The notes: generated by a model not told the origin, from the letters alone. Positions 31,730-44,186 are shown, counted from the first letter of the stretch. The stretch: DNA of 64,000 nt from Pseudomonadota bacterium (GCA_029556915.1 JAKQIT010000088.1:1-64000); one strand, 5' to 3'. Numbers and translations are program-made.

Positions 31730-33474
31730 TGGCGTTGCATAAAACACCTGTGATTGTGAAGTTGCCTGCTTGGCGCAGGAGGGTGTTGCTCATCGCCGTA
31801 TTGTTAGGCCTGGCAGCTCTATTGGTGCGAGGCATATATTTACAAAGCTTTCATAAGCAATTTTTGCAGGCTAAAGGAGATGCGCGATACAGCCGCACAA
31901 TTACATTACAGTCACATCGTGGAAAGATTACAGATCGTTTTGGCGATTTGCTGGCTATTAGCTCTCCAGTAGAGTCAGTGTGGGCTAGCCCCCCAGATGT
32001 GAAAATTACTCAGGCGCAAACCAAAGAAATTGCAACTTTATTGGGCATTAAAGCTTCGGATATTGATAAAAAACTAGTAAATACTGAACGTGAGTTTGTT
32101 TACTTAAAGCGAAGAGTCTCTCCTGAATTGGCCGCCAAAGTCATGAAAGTGGGGGTGTCAGGAATTTACTTGCAGCGTGAATACAAACGTTATTACCCTG
32201 CAGGAGAGGTGGCTGCTCATTTAGTGGGATTTACGGGGATTGACGACAATGGTCAAGAAGGTTTTGAGTTGGCAAAGAATGACTCTTTGTCAGGTAAGGC
32301 TGGGAGCCGCCGTGTTATCAAAGATCGCTCAGGACATATCGTTGAAGATCTGGAGGCTGTAAATGTGCCAAAAGATGGAAGTGATTTGGTTTTATCAATA
32401 GACAATCGAATTCAATACTTGGCACATCGTGAAATAGCTAAGGCTGTTGATGCTAGTAATGCGTTGGCAGGCTCTGTGGTGGTGCTGGATGCAAAAACAG
32501 GTGAAGTTTTAGCAATGGCCAATATGCCTACATACAACCCCAATAACCCTATCAATATTAGAGGTAAGACGAGAAATCGGTCTATTACAGATGTATTTGA
32601 ACCTGGCTCAACGATGAAGGCGATTTCAGTGTCTGCTGGTCTGGAGTCTGGTTTGTATCAAGCAGACACTAAAATAAACACGGCACCTGGTTATATGAGC
32701 ATTGGCCCTGCCACCATTCACGACTCACATGCACATGGTGTTTTGTCTGTATCTCAGGTAATTCAAGTGTCGTCCAATGTTGGAGCATCAAAAATCGCAC
32801 TGTCCCTAGATAATTTATATTTGTGGAATATCTTTAACCAAATAGGTTTTGGTGCTAAGACTGGTATTCACTTTCCAGGCGAGGCGGCTGGCAGAGTGCG
32901 GGATTATAAAAAATGGCGGCCTATAGAAAAAGCAACTATGTCATATGGTCATGGCATCAGCGTGACATTGCTGCAGCTAGCGAGATCTTACACTGTGTTT
33001 GCAAATGAAGGTGAGCTAAAGCCAGTGTCACTCATCAAGTTGCAAGAACCTCCGGTTGGAACGCAAGTGTTCAGCCCGAACACAGCAAACGATATGAAAG
33101 CGATGCTTGAATCGGTTGTGATGCCTGGCGGCACAGCGTTGAGAGCGCAAGTGGTGGGCTACCGTGTAGCTGGTAAAACTGGCACAACCCATAAATTGGG
33201 TGCTCAAGGTTATGAGGATAACAAGTATGTGGCATCATTTGTTGGGATGGCTCCAGCTTCAAATCCTCGTTTGATAGTTGCGGTTATGATTGATGAACCA
33301 AATATTGCTAACAAACAATACTTTGGTGGCGTAGTAGCTGCGCCAGTATTTAGCGCAGTGATGGGTGATGCATTGCGTATTTTGGCTGTGCCACAGGATT
33401 CGCCTAGCACAAATGTTGTAATTCCACCTGAAGAAGTGATTGAGTCAGTAGATGATGTGAAAGAAACTACATGA
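31729..33474 (+). CDS. ftsI: Peptidoglycan D,D-transpeptidase FtsI (PBP3)
   Basis: 581 residues. One N-terminal membrane helix (about 18-37), a pedestal domain, and a transpeptidase domain with S-x-x-K in EPGSTMKAISV near residue 290, S-x-N in VSSNVGASK near residue 346 and K-T-G in VAGKTGTTHK near residue 483. It cross-links septal peptidoglycan with FtsW. Co-transcribed within the dcw cluster; overlaps murE by 4 bases. Confidence 0.96.
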   Translation: MALHKTPVIVKLPAWRRRVLLIAVLLGLAALLVRGIYLQSFHKQFLQAKGDARYSRTITLQSHRGKITDRFGDLLAISSPVESVWASPPDVKITQAQTKEIATLLGIKASDIDKKLVNTEREFVYLKRRVSPELAAKVMKVGVSGIYLQREYKRYYPAGEVAAHLVGFTGIDDNGQEGFELAKNDSLSGKAGSRRVIKDRSGHIVEDLEAVNVPKDGSDLVLSIDNRIQYLAHREIAKAVDASNALAGSVVVLDAKTGEVLAMANMPTYNPNNPINIRGKTRNRSITDVFEPGSTMKAISVSAGLESGLYQADTKINTAPGYMSIGPATIHDSHAHGVLSVSQVIQVSSNVGASKIALSLDNLYLWNIFNQIGFGAKTGIHFPGEAAGRVRDYKKWRPIEKATMSYGHGISVTLLQLARSYTVFANEGELKPVSLIKLQEPPVGTQVFSPNTANDMKAMLESVVMPGGTALRAQVVGYRVAGKTGTTHKLGAQGYEDNKYVASFVGMAPASNPRLIVAVMIDEPNIANKQYFGGVVAAPVFSAVMGDALRILAVPQDSPSTNVVIPPEEVIESVDDVKETT

Positions 33475-34886
33475 CAGTATCGCTACCACTTGCACAACAG
33501 TTCAGCTCCATCACCTCAGATAGTCGCAATGTCGAAGTGGGTGGATTGTTTTTGGCTTATGAAGGTGCAAGTGCTGATGGCAGAAAATATATTCCTCAGG
33601 CTATTGCGGCTGGAGCAAGAGGTGTGTTTTGGGATGATGAGGATTTTGCTTGGCAAGATAATTGGCGGGTAAATAACAAGCCAATAAAAAACCTCAAACA
33701 ACATGTAGGGGAATTGGCTGCAGAGTTTTATGGGCATCCATCAGAAAAATTGCACGTGATAGGCGTGACAGGGACGAATGGTAAAACATCGGTAAGCCAA
33801 TGGATAGCGCAATGCTTAAATTTTTTAGGTGAAAAAACAGCTGTACTAGGCACGATAGGTAATGGTTTTTTTGATTCTCAGACAGAGTCGGCTAATACCA
33901 CTCCTGATGCCTGTTTGCTGCAAAAAATGCTTTCAGAGTATTTAAATCTAGGCGCGAAATCCGTGGCGATGGAAGTGTCTTCACACGGATTAGAACAAGG
34001 TCGAGTCAATGGCGTGGTCTTTGAAGTGGCAGTCCTTACTAACCTAAGTCGTGATCATTTGGACTATCACAAAACCATGGATGCTTATGCCGCAGCTAAG
34101 CAAAAACTATTTACTTGGGATAATTTAGGCATAGCGATTTTGAACGTGGATGATGATTTTGGGAAAGCAATCGCTACAAAATCTAAAACCAAGGTGGTGA
34201 CCTATGGCCTGAATGCAGGTGATGTGCTAGGTCAAGATTTGAAGTTGAATGATAGTGGCATTGTTATGCAAGTGAGTACGCCCTTTGGTGAGACGTGTGT
34301 CACCGCTCCAGTATTAGGGCGTTTTAACGCTTATAACGTATTGGCAGTACTTGCTACCCTATTGGCGCTCAATGTAAGTTTACATAATGCGGTAAAAAGT
34401 ATTGCCAACATTACCCCAGTTCGTGGCCGTATGCAGCAGTTTGGTGGGGGCGAAAAACCCTTGGTAGTCGTTGACTATGCACATACGCCTGATGCGCTCG
34501 AAAAGGTGCTAAGTACGTTGCGATTTCAAACGCAAGGTAAGCTGATTTGCGTGTTTGGCTGCGGAGGTAATAGAGATGCAGGTAAACGTCCATTAATGGG
34601 GCAAGTGGCGGAAAATTTTGCAGATTACGTGGTGGTGACTTCGGACAATCCCAGAAATGAAGATGCAGCTAGCATCATCAAAGCTATTACCGAGGGTATG
34701 AAAACTTTGCCAATCGTTGAGTTGGATCGTGCAAAAGCAATAATGCTAGCTGTGCAACAAGCAAAAAAACATGATGTGGTGCTAGTAGCAGGTAAAGGTC
34801 ATGAGGAATACCAAGAAATTGCAGGTGCGAAACTTTTTTTTAGTGATGCATTTCAAGTAAAAGCTGCTTTGGAGGCACTAGTATGA
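33471..34886 (+). CDS. murE: UDP-MurNAc-tripeptide synthetase MurE
   Basis: 471 residues. ATP loop GVTGTNGKTSVSQW near residue 99, carbamylated-Lys region, and the substrate motif TSDNPRNEDA near residue 390. DNPR is the signature of enzymes adding meso-diaminopimelate, so the wall is of the Gram-negative mDAP type. Overlaps ftsI and murF by 4 bases each. Confidence 0.96.
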   Translation: MTVSLPLAQQFSSITSDSRNVEVGGLFLAYEGASADGRKYIPQAIAAGARGVFWDDEDFAWQDNWRVNNKPIKNLKQHVGELAAEFYGHPSEKLHVIGVTGTNGKTSVSQWIAQCLNFLGEKTAVLGTIGNGFFDSQTESANTTPDACLLQKMLSEYLNLGAKSVAMEVSSHGLEQGRVNGVVFEVAVLTNLSRDHLDYHKTMDAYAAAKQKLFTWDNLGIAILNVDDDFGKAIATKSKTKVVTYGLNAGDVLGQDLKLNDSGIVMQVSTPFGETCVTAPVLGRFNAYNVLAVLATLLALNVSLHNAVKSIANITPVRGRMQQFGGGEKPLVVVDYAHTPDALEKVLSTLRFQTQGKLICVFGCGGNRDAGKRPLMGQVAENFADYVVVTSDNPRNEDAASIIKAITEGMKTLPIVELDRAKAIMLAVQQAKKHDVVLVAGKGHEEYQEIAGAKLFFSDAFQVKAALEALV

Positions 34887-36253
34887 TGTTGCTGTCAAAA
34901 GCTGCCCGTGCGATGAGTGGATGTTTATTAGGGGATGATGCTGTATTTAATGATGTCGGTACGGATAGCCGCAAAGTTCAACGTGGAGAACTATTTTTTG
35001 CGCTTAAAGGCGAACATTTTGATGGTCATCAGTATGCTGAGCAAGCTCTAAAACTGGGAGCGGTAGCAGTGGTCGTGAGTGATGAAGCTTGTTTGGCACG
35101 TCCAGCAATATTGGTTAAAGATACATTATTGGCACTTGGTGAGTTTGCAAAAGCATGGCGTCTCCAATTTAACGTGCCTGTTATTGGGGTGACAGGTAGC
35201 AACGGTAAAACCACAATTAAAGAGATGATAACGGCCATCTTGGTGGCTAAAACGGGCAGCACAAAAGAGGTGCTAGCTACCGTAGGTAACTTAAATAATC
35301 ACATAGGATTGCCGCTAACTTTGCTAAAAATGCGTGAGCATCATCAATATGCAGTTCTTGAAATGGGTATGAATCATCTAGGTGAAATTGATTACTTGAC
35401 GCACATTGCAAAGCCAACTGTGGCACTGATAGGTAATGCAGGCACGGCACATATAGGTGAATTAGGCTCGCGCGATAATATTGCAAAAGCAAAAGGGGAG
35501 ATTTTTGCTGGTTTAGACAATAAAGGTGTGGCGATTATCAATGCGGATGATGCTTATGCCAATTATTGGTTTAGCCTTAACGTGAATAGAAAAGTTCTTA
35601 GTTTTGGATTGAAAAATAATGCTGATGTGAGTGCACGGGTGGAAATAAATGTTGACGGTCGTCAGCAAATTCAATTGCAAAGCCTGGTGGGAGAATTTGA
35701 ATTTTCTTTAGATTTAATGGGCGAACACAACGTGCGTAATGCGTTGGCTGCATGTGCGGTAGCGATAGCTCTCAATATCCCACTTAAAGTTATTGCACAA
35801 GCTTTTGAGAAGTTTGGTGGTGTGGCTGGGCGATTAACGCGGATTGCAGGTTTTAACGGCGCCTTAGTAATTGATGACACATATAACGCTAACCCAGACT
35901 CAATGAAAGCGGCTATTGATGTGCTTGCCACACAAGCTGGAACGAAAGTGATGATTATGGGTGACATGGCAGAGCTTGGTGTTGATGCGCCACAGCTTCA
36001 TGCGGAAATAGGTAAATATGCCAAGCAAAAAGGGATTGAAATGTTTTATACCTTGGGAGAAAACAGTCAGCTGGCTGCAGAAGCTTTTGAAGGTTGCGCA
36101 CAAGCATTTAGTGAAGCAGAGTTGTTGGTTAATGCAGTTAAAAATAAGATGAATGAGCGGTCTGTGGTGTTGGTTAAAGGTTCACGTTTTATGAAAATGG
36201 AGCGCATTGTGAATTCCATCATTCAACATCCAATATATAGGGAGGCGCACTAA
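34883..36253 (+). CDS. murF: UDP-MurNAc-pentapeptide synthetase MurF
   Basis: 456 residues. Mur ligase layout with N-terminal SRKVQRGELFFALKGEHFDG, ATP loop GVTGSNGKTTIKEM near residue 103, MGMNHLGEI and VIDDTYNANPDSMKAAID near residue 331. It adds D-Ala-D-Ala to the UDP-MurNAc-tripeptide. Ends directly before the mraY start. Confidence 0.96.
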   Translation: MMLLSKAARAMSGCLLGDDAVFNDVGTDSRKVQRGELFFALKGEHFDGHQYAEQALKLGAVAVVVSDEACLARPAILVKDTLLALGEFAKAWRLQFNVPVIGVTGSNGKTTIKEMITAILVAKTGSTKEVLATVGNLNNHIGLPLTLLKMREHHQYAVLEMGMNHLGEIDYLTHIAKPTVALIGNAGTAHIGELGSRDNIAKAKGEIFAGLDNKGVAIINADDAYANYWFSLNVNRKVLSFGLKNNADVSARVEINVDGRQQIQLQSLVGEFEFSLDLMGEHNVRNALAACAVAIALNIPLKVIAQAFEKFGGVAGRLTRIAGFNGALVIDDTYNANPDSMKAAIDVLATQAGTKVMIMGDMAELGVDAPQLHAEIGKYAKQKGIEMFYTLGENSQLAAEAFEGCAQAFSEAELLVNAVKNKMNERSVVLVKGSRFMKMERIVNSIIQHPIYREAH

Positions 36254-37363
36254 ATGTTACTAATGCTATCTCAGTGGCTAGCAAAAACTCAGCAAATTCG
36301 CGGCTTTTATGTATTTGATTACATTACCCTACGCGCTGTATTGGCAATGCTAACGGCATTAGCGATTTCGCTAATTGTGGGGCCTTCCATGATTCGTAAA
36401 TTAACGGAGTACAAAGTAGGGCAAGCAGTTCGTGATGACGGCCCACAAACACACTTAATTAAGGCCGGTACGCCTACGATGGGTGGTGCGTTGATATTAG
36501 TGGCTATCGCAATTTCCACCATACTGTGGGTGGACTTAAGTAATAGATTTGTGTGGGTAGTTCTATTTACCACTCTAGGTTTTGGTGCCATCGGCTGGGT
36601 GGATGACTATCGTAAAGTGGTTTATAAAAACCCGAAAGGTTTATCAGAAAGAGCTAAGTTTTTTTGGCAAAGCGTGATTGGGATAATTGTGGCAGTGTTT
36701 TTGTTTAAAACAGCAAAAACTACCGTTGAAACCACGCTAATAGTGCCATTTTTCAAAAACTGGGTAGTACCATTGAGTGGGCTGAGTTTTATGGTTCTTA
36801 CATACCTAGTTATCGTTGGTAGCAGTAATGCGGTGAATTTAACAGATGGTCTTGATGGCTTGGCGATTATGCCTACAGTCATGGTGGCTAGTGCATTAGG
36901 CATTTTTGCTTATGTTGCCGGACACTTATATTTCTCAAAATATTTACATATTCCCTATGTAGCTGGTTCAGGCGAATTATTAGTATTTTGCGCCGCTATG
37001 GCCGGAGCCGGACTGGGGTTTTTATGGTTTAACGCTTATCCAGCTGAGGTGTTTATGGGAGATGTTGGCGCATTAGCTTTGGGCGCTGCATTGGGCGTGG
37101 TTGCAGTGATTGTGCGTCAAGAAATCATCCTGTTTATTATGGGTGGTGTATTTGTAATGGAGACGTTCTCAGTAGCGGCACAAGTGCTGTATTTCAAATA
37201 TACGAAACGTAAATACGGGGTAGGCAGACGTATTTTCTTGATGGCACCACTACACCATCATTATGAGCAAAAAGGGTGGAAAGAAACGCAAGTGGTGGTG
37301 CGCTTTTGGATTATTAGCATGATGCTGGTGTTGATTGGTTTGGCTAGCCTAAAAATTAGATAA
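36254..37363 (+). CDS. mraY: Phospho-MurNAc-pentapeptide translocase MraY
   Basis: 369 residues with ten predicted membrane helices. Conserved cytoplasmic motifs: [10 protein letters not shown] near residue 75, [16 protein letters not shown] near residue 115, [17 protein letters not shown] near residue 190 and [14 protein letters not shown] near residue 330. It makes lipid I from UDP-MurNAc-pentapeptide and undecaprenyl phosphate. Confidence 0.96.
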   Translation: MLLMLSQWLAKTQQIRGFYVFDYITLRAVLAMLTALAISLIVGPSMIRKLTEYKVGQAVRDDGPQTHLIKAGTPTMGGALILVAIAISTILWVDLSNRFVWVVLFTTLGFGAIGWVDDYRKVVYKNPKGLSERAKFFWQSVIGIIVAVFLFKTAKTTVETTLIVPFFKNWVVPLSGLSFMVLTYLVIVGSSNAVNLTDGLDGLAIMPTVMVASALGIFAYVAGHLYFSKYLHIPYVAGSGELLVFCAAMAGAGLGFLWFNAYPAEVFMGDVGALALGAALGVVAVIVRQEIILFIMGGVFVMETFSVAAQVLYFKYTKRKYGVGRRIFLMAPLHHHYEQKGWKETQVVVRFWIISMMLVLIGLASLKIR

Positions 37364-37366
37364 ATT

Positions 37367-38734
37367 ATGATCACAATCAAAGACAAAAACGTGTTGGTAC
37401 TAGGTCTTGGGGAAACGGGGTTATCCGCTTTGCGCTGGCTACAAGCCCAGCATGCACATTTGTCGGTGGCAGACTCACGTGAGAACCCACCTAATTTTGA
37501 TAAGCTTAAAGCTGAATTTCCCTCAGTAAAATTTTACTCAGGCGCATTTACACCAGCAATGTTTAGAGGGGTGAATTTAGTAGTGGTTAGCCCAGGGGTG
37601 CCACTTAATGAGCCAGAAATTCAGAATGCTGTTGCAGATGGTGTGCCAGTAGTGGGTGACGTAGAGTTATTTGCACAGTATCGCAACAAAGACGCCAAAG
37701 TAATTGCCATTACAGGTGCAAATGGCAAGACAACCGTCACCACTATGGTGGGTGAAATGTGTAAGGCTGCTGGTTTGAAAACTATTGTTGCGGGCAATAT
37801 AGGTTTGCCAGTGCTAGACACTCTAAATATGGACGCTCCCGATGTTTATGTGCTTGAACTCTCTAGCTTTCAATTGGAAAGCACAAGCTCATTAGAGGTT
37901 GATGCTGCGACCATGCTCAACCTATCTGAAGATCACATGGATAGATATACAAGCTTTCAAGATTATGCGATAGCAAAAGCACGGGTTTTTTACAACGCTA
38001 AGTTGCAAGTCCTTAACCGCGACGATGCCTGGAGCATGATGATGGCACGTACAAAATTAGCGCAAGTTACTTTCGGGCTATCTGAAGTTCAAGATGAAAC
38101 ATCTTATGGCTTAAAGCAATTTGATGGTGAAATATGGTTGTGCGAAGGTAAAAAAGAGCTTATCAACATGCAGGACTTAAAAATTACTGGCTTGCATAAT
38201 GCGGCTAATGCTCTGGCAGCAGTGGCATTGTGCAGAGGGATTGGTGTGGATTATGCTCCAATCATTCAAACCTTGTATAACTTTAAAGGATTGCCCCATC
38301 GGGTGGAATGGGTAGCAAATATAAATGAAGTTGATTATTACGATGATTCCAAAGGTACTAATGTAGGTGCAACTTGTGCGGCATTAGCTGGCATGGCTAA
38401 AAAAGTTGTGTTAATAGCGGGAGGGGATGGTAAAGGTCAAGATTTTAGTCCGCTTAGAAATGTTGTAGAGAGCAACGCCCGTGCAGTAGTCTTGATAGGT
38501 CGGGATGCGCCAATTATTGAAAATACATTATTACAAACTGGTGTGCCTATATATCAAGCCCAAGATTTGCCTGATGCAGTAAGTATCGCGCAGGGAGTTG
38601 CACAAAAATATGACGCAGTTTTGTTGTCTCCAGCGTGTGCAAGTTTTGATATGTTTAAAAACTATATACATCGTGCTGAAGTTTTTGTGGCTGCAGTGCA
38701 GGCACTGCAGACTTCCAATAAGGAGCATGCATGA
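37367..38734 (+). CDS. murD: UDP-MurNAc-L-alanine:D-glutamate ligase MurD
   Basis: 455 residues. N-terminal Rossmann-like [18 protein letters not shown] loop [17 protein letters not shown] near residue 115, LSEDHMDRY and the C-terminal [16 protein letters not shown]. It adds D-Glu to UDP-MurNAc-L-Ala. Three bases after mraY, overlaps ftsW by 4. Confidence 0.96.
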   Translation: MITIKDKNVLVLGLGETGLSALRWLQAQHAHLSVADSRENPPNFDKLKAEFPSVKFYSGAFTPAMFRGVNLVVVSPGVPLNEPEIQNAVADGVPVVGDVELFAQYRNKDAKVIAITGANGKTTVTTMVGEMCKAAGLKTIVAGNIGLPVLDTLNMDAPDVYVLELSSFQLESTSSLEVDAATMLNLSEDHMDRYTSFQDYAIAKARVFYNAKLQVLNRDDAWSMMMARTKLAQVTFGLSEVQDETSYGLKQFDGEIWLCEGKKELINMQDLKITGLHNAANALAAVALCRGIGVDYAPIIQTLYNFKGLPHRVEWVANINEVDYYDDSKGTNVGATCAALAGMAKKVVLIAGGDGKGQDFSPLRNVVESNARAVVLIGRDAPIIENTLLQTGVPIYQAQDLPDAVSIAQGVAQKYDAVLLSPACASFDMFKNYIHRAEVFVAAVQALQTSNKEHA

Positions 38735-39894
38735 TAACAGCTATGCTCAATCGCAACCGACTAAACGCTCCAATTTATGACCAAAGCTTGCTTTGGACTG
38801 TACTAATACTATTGGGTTTAGGTCTGGTAATGGTTTACTCAGCCTCCATTGCAATTGCGGAATCAGAAAAGGCTGTGGGTTATAACAGCACTTATTACCT
38901 AGTACGCCAAGCAATCTTCATGGTTGTAAGCGTTAGCGCAGCATTTGTGGCTTTTAATATTCCTATTGCGTGGTGGCAAAAAATGGCACCATACCTCTTC
39001 CTGATAGGGTTAAGTTTACTAATTTTGGTACTCATTCCAGGTATAGGCCGTGTTGTGGGCGGGAGCCGTCGCTGGCTATCATTGTTTGTCATTAACTTAC
39101 AGCCCTCTGAACTTATGAAGCTGTTTGCCGCGATGTACGTTTCTGATTACACGGTGCGTAAGGCCGCGGTGATGGACAGCTTTACTAAAGGTTTTATGCC
39201 TATGTTGTTTGTAATGCTATTGGTGGGAGGGTTGTTGCTACGCGAACCAGATTTTGGTGCATTTGCAGTCATTGCTGCAATCTCTATTTCCATCTTGTGG
39301 TTAGGCGGTATTAATGGACGAATTTTTGCCGGATTGTTGGTGTTGTTAGTGGTGGGTTTTGTGTTTTTGATTTGGAGCTCACCTTACCGTCTGGAACGTG
39401 TCATTGGATTTATGGACCCTTGGGCAGATCCTTATGGTAAAGGTTATCAATTGTCGCATGCCCTAATTGCCTTTGGTCGTGGAGAGTGGTTTGGCGTAGG
39501 TTTGGGCGCAAGTGTAGAAAAGTTGCTTTACTTACCTGAAGCGCACACGGACTTTTTATTAGCAGTGATTGCTGAGGAGTTGGGTTTTGTGGGCGTATTA
39601 ACAGTGGTTGGTATGTTTGCTTGGATAGTGATTCGTGCTTTTAGCATAGCCAAAGAATGTATTGTAAATGAACGCTATTTCGGGGCTTTATTAGCGCAAG
39701 GTTTAGGAGTGTGGATGGGAGTGCAAGGCATCATCAATATGGGTGTAAATATGGGGCTGCTACCAACTAAAGGATTGACCTTGCCGTTACTCTCATTCGG
39801 AGGAAGCGGAATTTTGGCTAACTGTATTGCAATGGCTATTTTATTGCGCATTGACTATGAAAATCGTCGATTACAAAGAGGGTTACCTGCATGA
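38731..39894 (+). CDS. ftsW: Septal peptidoglycan polymerase FtsW (SEDS)
   Basis: 387 residues with about ten membrane helices. SEDS signatures: VYSASIAIA near residue 36, [18 protein letters not shown] near residue 112, [11 protein letters not shown] (with the catalytic-type Asp loop) and [18 protein letters not shown] near residue 271. It polymerises septal glycan with FtsI. Overlaps murD and murG by 4 bases. Confidence 0.95.
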   Translation: MITAMLNRNRLNAPIYDQSLLWTVLILLGLGLVMVYSASIAIAESEKAVGYNSTYYLVRQAIFMVVSVSAAFVAFNIPIAWWQKMAPYLFLIGLSLLILVLIPGIGRVVGGSRRWLSLFVINLQPSELMKLFAAMYVSDYTVRKAAVMDSFTKGFMPMLFVMLLVGGLLLREPDFGAFAVIAAISISILWLGGINGRIFAGLLVLLVVGFVFLIWSSPYRLERVIGFMDPWADPYGKGYQLSHALIAFGRGEWFGVGLGASVEKLLYLPEAHTDFLLAVIAEELGFVGVLTVVGMFAWIVIRAFSIAKECIVNERYFGALLAQGLGVWMGVQGIINMGVNMGLLPTKGLTLPLLSFGGSGILANCIAMAILLRIDYENRRLQRGLPA

Positions 39895-40955
39895 GTAAAA
39901 CCTTAATGGTGATGGCTGGCGGCACAGGTGGGCATGTTTATCCGGCTATGGCGGTTGCTGACAATCTTAAGGCTTTAGGCTGGAGGGTTGTATGGTTATG
40001 CACAGAGGGGGGGATGGAAAATCGCCTAATAGATGGTAAAGGTTATGATAAAGCTACCATTTCTATGCAAGGGGTGCGAGGAAAAGGTCTGCTGGGTTGG
40101 CTGTTGCTACCTGTTAGATTGACTAAAGCTTTTACACAAAGTTTAAAAGCATTAAAACAGCACCAACCCAACGTGGTATTAGGCATGGGGGGCTTTGCGG
40201 CTTTTCCAGGCGGCTTAATGGCAAGATTTTTATGCAAGCCATTGGTGATACATGAGCAAAATTCTGTAGCAGGTTTAACCAACAAGTTATTAGCTAGAGT
40301 GGCGACTCGCGTACTAGCAGCTTTTCCTGCTGCATTTGGAAAAAAAGCGATGCTGGTGGGCAACCCTGTGCGGCAAGATATTGTAGATATACCATCCCCA
40401 GAGAGTCGTTTTGAAGGACGCAAGGACGCATTGCGGTTATTGATTATTGGCGGCAGTTTAGGAGCACAAGCATTAAACGAAGTAATCCCGTTGGCAATTG
40501 CACAGTTGCCTGAAGGACAACGCCCTGAAGTCATCCATCAAGCTGGGACGAAGCATATCGAAGCATTAAATGAAAACTATGCGGTTGCGGGTGTAAAAGC
40601 AGATACAAAAGCATTCATAGATGATATGGCAAGTATGTATGCGTGGGCGGATTTTATTATTTGCCGCGCAGGTGCGCTAACAGTAGCTGAGGTCTCCGCA
40701 GTTGGTTTAGGCGCGCTCATGGTGCCATTTCCACATGCTGTGGATGATCACCAAACCACTAACGCAGCATATTTGCAAAGTGGTGGTGCAGCTTGGGTGA
40801 TTCAGCAGAGTGAATTAACGGTTGACAAAATAGTGAAAATATTGACTGAACTAAACCGCGACAACTGTTTAGAAATGGCTAAAAAAGCCCGTGTTTTAGG
40901 CAAACCTGAAGCAACTGCAAATGTGGCGAAAATATGCATGGAGGTTGCGCTTTAA
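39891..40955 (+). CDS. murG: UDP-GlcNAc transferase MurG (lipid II synthesis)
   Basis: 354 residues, GT28. N-terminal [35 protein letters not shown] near residue 124, [17 protein letters not shown] near residue 182 and [15 protein letters not shown] near residue 258. It adds GlcNAc to lipid I. Followed 12 bases later by murC. Confidence 0.96.
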   Translation: MSKTLMVMAGGTGGHVYPAMAVADNLKALGWRVVWLCTEGGMENRLIDGKGYDKATISMQGVRGKGLLGWLLLPVRLTKAFTQSLKALKQHQPNVVLGMGGFAAFPGGLMARFLCKPLVIHEQNSVAGLTNKLLARVATRVLAAFPAAFGKKAMLVGNPVRQDIVDIPSPESRFEGRKDALRLLIIGGSLGAQALNEVIPLAIAQLPEGQRPEVIHQAGTKHIEALNENYAVAGVKADTKAFIDDMASMYAWADFIICRAGALTVAEVSAVGLGALMVPFPHAVDDHQTTNAAYLQSGGAAWVIQQSELTVDKIVKILTELNRDNCLEMAKKARVLGKPEATANVAKICMEVAL

Positions 40956-40967
40956 AGCGAAGTTGAT

Positions 40968-42377
40968 ATGAAACATAAAGTCAAAAATATTCATTTTGTA
41001 GGCATCGGTGGCGCAGGTATGAGTGGTATCGCAGAAGTCCTCATTAATCTGGATTTTAAAGTAACCGGCTCAGACTTGGCAGATAACGCTACAACACAAC
41101 GTTTAAAAGAATTTGGCGCAAATGTATTCCGTGGGCATGCAGCCGAGCATATCCAAGATGCAGACGTAGTGGTGGTTTCAAGTGCTGTAAATGAAACAAA
41201 TCCAGAAGTAAAAGCGGCAAGAGAAAGGAATATTCCAATTGTACCGCGTGCACTCATGTTGGCAGAGTTAATGCGTTTTAGGCAAGGTATTGCTGTAGCT
41301 GGTACGCATGGAAAGACTACAACAACAAGCTTAATCGCTAGCATTTTAGCTGAAGCGGGGATGGATCCAACTTTTGTAATTGGTGGAAAGTTAGAAGCGG
41401 CAAATGCCAATGCTAAATTGGGTACAGGTGAATATATTGTTGCAGAGGCGGACGAGTCAGATGCTTCATTCCTACACCTAACACCGGTAATGGCTGTGGT
41501 AACGAACATAGACCAAGACCATATGGATACTTATGAGCATAGCTTTGATAAGCTCAAAAGTGCGTTTGTGGAATTTTTACAGCAATTGCCCTTTTGGGGT
41601 ATGGCGGTAGTGTGTGTGGACGACGTGAATGTGCGTGAAATTTTGCCGCGCATTACTAAGCCGGTGATGACTTATGGCATGAGTGAAGATGCGCGTGTAC
41701 GTGCTGTAAATGTGAGAGCGGATGATGGAAAAATGCATTTCACAGCACAAATTATTAACGGTAAAACAACCGAGTTCGAAGTGACACTCAATTTACCTGG
41801 CAACCATTACGTGCTTAATGCATTGGCTGCTATTGCCATAGCATCAGAGTTAGATGTGCCTACAGAGGCGATGGCAAAGGCCTTAAAAGAATTTAAAGGC
41901 GTGGGTAGACGCTTTGAGCGTTATGGGGAGATTCCAGCCAAAAAAGGTGGCCAATTTACCTTGATAGATGATTACGGACACCACCCAGTTGAAATGCAAG
42001 CGGTAATTTCAGCGGCGCATGCGGCTTTCCCTAATCGTCGCCTAGTAATGGCTTTCCAGCCACATCGGTATACACGAACTCGTGATTGCTTTGAGGATTT
42101 TGTGCGTGTCCTTTCAGGTGCGGATGTGGTATTGCTTACTGAAGTATATTCAGCTGGAGAAGCTCCAATTGTTGCGGCAGACACACGTTCGCTGATACGC
42201 GCTATTCGGATTGCTGGCAGAGTTGAACCACATTTTGTAGAAACAACAGATGCGCTTCCAGAAAGTATTTTAGACGTGGTGCAGGCAGGAGATGTAGTGA
42301 TTGTAATGGGTGCAGGTTCAATCGGACAGGTAGCTCAAAAAACAAAAGTAAAAGCAACTAAAGGAACGGCGCATTGA
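40968..42377 (+). CDS. murC: UDP-MurNAc:L-alanine ligase MurC
   Basis: 469 residues. N-terminal [21 protein letters not shown] loop [18 protein letters not shown] near residue 109, [13 protein letters not shown] and the C-terminal [10 protein letters not shown] near residue 329. First amino-acid addition to UDP-MurNAc. Overlaps murB by 4 bases. Confidence 0.96.
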   Translation: MKHKVKNIHFVGIGGAGMSGIAEVLINLDFKVTGSDLADNATTQRLKEFGANVFRGHAAEHIQDADVVVVSSAVNETNPEVKAARERNIPIVPRALMLAELMRFRQGIAVAGTHGKTTTTSLIASILAEAGMDPTFVIGGKLEAANANAKLGTGEYIVAEADESDASFLHLTPVMAVVTNIDQDHMDTYEHSFDKLKSAFVEFLQQLPFWGMAVVCVDDVNVREILPRITKPVMTYGMSEDARVRAVNVRADDGKMHFTAQIINGKTTEFEVTLNLPGNHYVLNALAAIAIASELDVPTEAMAKALKEFKGVGRRFERYGEIPAKKGGQFTLIDDYGHHPVEMQAVISAAHAAFPNRRLVMAFQPHRYTRTRDCFEDFVRVLSGADVVLLTEVYSAGEAPIVAADTRSLIRAIRIAGRVEPHFVETTDALPESILDVVQAGDVVIVMGAGSIGQVAQKTKVKATKGTAH

Positions 42378-43285
42378 ATGCTAAACGCCAATTGTTTTAT
42401 GGGGATGTGCAAGTGACGCAAGGCGAACTTCTTTATAACGAGCCAATGTCGCGCTATACCAGCTGGCGTGTTGGAGGCACGGCTGACTGCATGTATATCC
42501 CAGCAGGAATAGAAGATTTGTCTGCTTTTATGCACAGCATGGAGGATGGTGAGCCCCTACATTTTGTTGGGTTGGGATCTAATTTATTAGTGCGTGACGG
42601 TGGTATTCGGGGTACTGTGATTTTGATGCACAACGCACTCACTGATATGGCAATGACAGACGGTTTACTCTATGCAGAGGCTGGAGTGACTTCTTCTAAA
42701 GTGGCTAAATTTAGTGCAAAACAGCATCGGCATGGCGCTGAGTTTTTAGCAGGTATTCCAGGCACGGTTGGCGGAGCACTGGCAATGAACGCTGGATGTC
42801 ATGGCGCTGAAACTTGGGATGTTGTGGCCAAGGTGATGACTATCAACCGTAAAGGCATGATATCTACACGTGATAGAAAAGCATATAAAGCGAGTTATCG
42901 TCACGTGGAAATGCCAGCAGAAGAGTGGTTTTTGGCTGCATGGTTTGCTTTACCTGAAGGTGATATGACTGAAGCCGAAAAACGTATTAAAGCCTTGCTA
43001 GCTAAACGGTTAGAAACACAACCTCTAAATTTGCCTAATGCTGGATCAACTTTTAGAAATCCTGAAGGAGATTACGCAGCAAGATTGATAGAGGCATGTG
43101 GGTTAAAGGGTTTTTTAATTGGCGGTGCACAGGTATCAGAAAAACATGCCAATTTTATTGTGAATGTAGGAAATGCCACAGCGCTGGACATTGAATTATT
43201 GATTAAGCACATGCGCGATACCGTGCTAGAACTGCAGGGTGTGGCGTTGCAGCAAGAAGTGAGAGTGATAGGTGAATATGCTTAA
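42374..43285 (+). CDS. murB: UDP-N-acetylenolpyruvoylglucosamine reductase MurB
   Basis: 303 residues, type I. FAD-binding [18 protein letters not shown] near residue 24, [14 protein letters not shown] near residue 64, [19 protein letters not shown] near residue 131, and the catalytic-Ser loop [14 protein letters not shown] near residue 222. It makes UDP-MurNAc with NADPH. Overlaps ddl. Confidence 0.95.
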   Translation: MNAKRQLFYGDVQVTQGELLYNEPMSRYTSWRVGGTADCMYIPAGIEDLSAFMHSMEDGEPLHFVGLGSNLLVRDGGIRGTVILMHNALTDMAMTDGLLYAEAGVTSSKVAKFSAKQHRHGAEFLAGIPGTVGGALAMNAGCHGAETWDVVAKVMTINRKGMISTRDRKAYKASYRHVEMPAEEWFLAAWFALPEGDMTEAEKRIKALLAKRLETQPLNLPNAGSTFRNPEGDYAARLIEACGLKGFLIGGAQVSEKHANFIVNVGNATALDIELLIKHMRDTVLELQGVALQQEVRVIGEYA

Positions 43286-44186
43286 TAAGTTTGGAAAAGT
43301 AGCGGTGCTTTTGGGTGGTAACTCAGGGGAGCGAGAGGTGTCGCTAAAGAGCGGTACAGCGGTGCTAAAAGCATTGCAGGCACAAGGAATAGATGCGCAT
43401 GCTTTTGACCCAAAAGAACAACCGCTGCATGACTTAGAAAGCTTTGACCGCGTGTTTATTAATTTGCATGGGCGCTTTGGTGAAGATGGTTGCATGCAGG
43501 GTGCGCTTGAGATGTTGCATATTCCGTACACGGGCAGTGGAGTGATGGCATCTAGCATAGGGATGGATAAGTGGCGCACAAAAATGTTGTGGACTGCGGC
43601 TGGGCTCAGCACGCCCGCCTTTGACTTAGTGAGTGCAGACTCTGATTTTGCAGCAATTGAAAAGCGCTTAGGTTTACCTTTATTTGTGAAACCTGCTAAT
43701 GAAGGTTCAAGTATTGGCATCAGCAAGGTTAAAAATGCAGGAGGATTAAAGGCAGCTTATGAACTAGCCGCAAAATCTGATCCGCTGGTAATAGCAGAGC
43801 AGTTTGTAGGGGGTGGTGAATATACCGTCGGCATATTAGGTGAGCAAGCTTTACCAATTATTCGCATCGTGCCCAAAAATGAATTTTATGACTATGAAGC
43901 TAAGTACTTACGCGACGACACTGAGTATCTTTGCCCAAGTGGCTTGAGTGCAGATAAAGAGGCGCAAATACAAGCGGAGGCATTATTGGCCTTTAAGACG
44001 ATAGGTTGCAGAGGTTGGGGAAGAGTGGATTTTTTAATGGATGAAGCAGGACAACATTACTTTTTAGAAATCAACACAAGTCCGGGTATGACAGACCATA
44101 GTTTAGTTCCTATGGCGGCAAAAGTAGCTGGCATAGATTTTGAAGATTTGGTGATACGCATTTTGGAGCTGGCGGATGTGGGATAA
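43278..44186 (+). CDS. ddl: D-alanine:D-alanine ligase
   Basis: 302 residues from ATG 43278, which has AGG 5 bases upstream; the in-frame GTG at 43272 is possible. [19 protein letters not shown] at the N-terminus, [18 protein letters not shown] near residue 135 and the C-terminal ATP-grasp metal site [20 protein letters not shown]. It makes the D-Ala-D-Ala used by MurF. Overlaps murB and ftsQ. Confidence 0.95.
   Translation: MLNKFGKVAVLLGGNSGEREVSLKSGTAVLKALQAQGIDAHAFDPKEQPLHDLESFDRVFINLHGRFGEDGCMQGALEMLHIPYTGSGVMASSIGMDKWRTKMLWTAAGLSTPAFDLVSADSDFAAIEKRLGLPLFVKPANEGSSIGISKVKNAGGLKAAYELAAKSDPLVIAEQFVGGGEYTVGILGEQALPIIRIVPKNEFYDYEAKYLRDDTEYLCPSGLSADKEAQIQAEALLAFKTIGCRGWGRVDFLMDEAGQHYFLEINTSPGMTDHSLVPMAAKVAGIDFEDLVIRILELADVG

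Noticed and set aside
41000-43700. Long minus-strand ORFs across murC, murB and ddl
   Set aside because: All are antisense to clear Mur and Ddl enzymes and have no family features.
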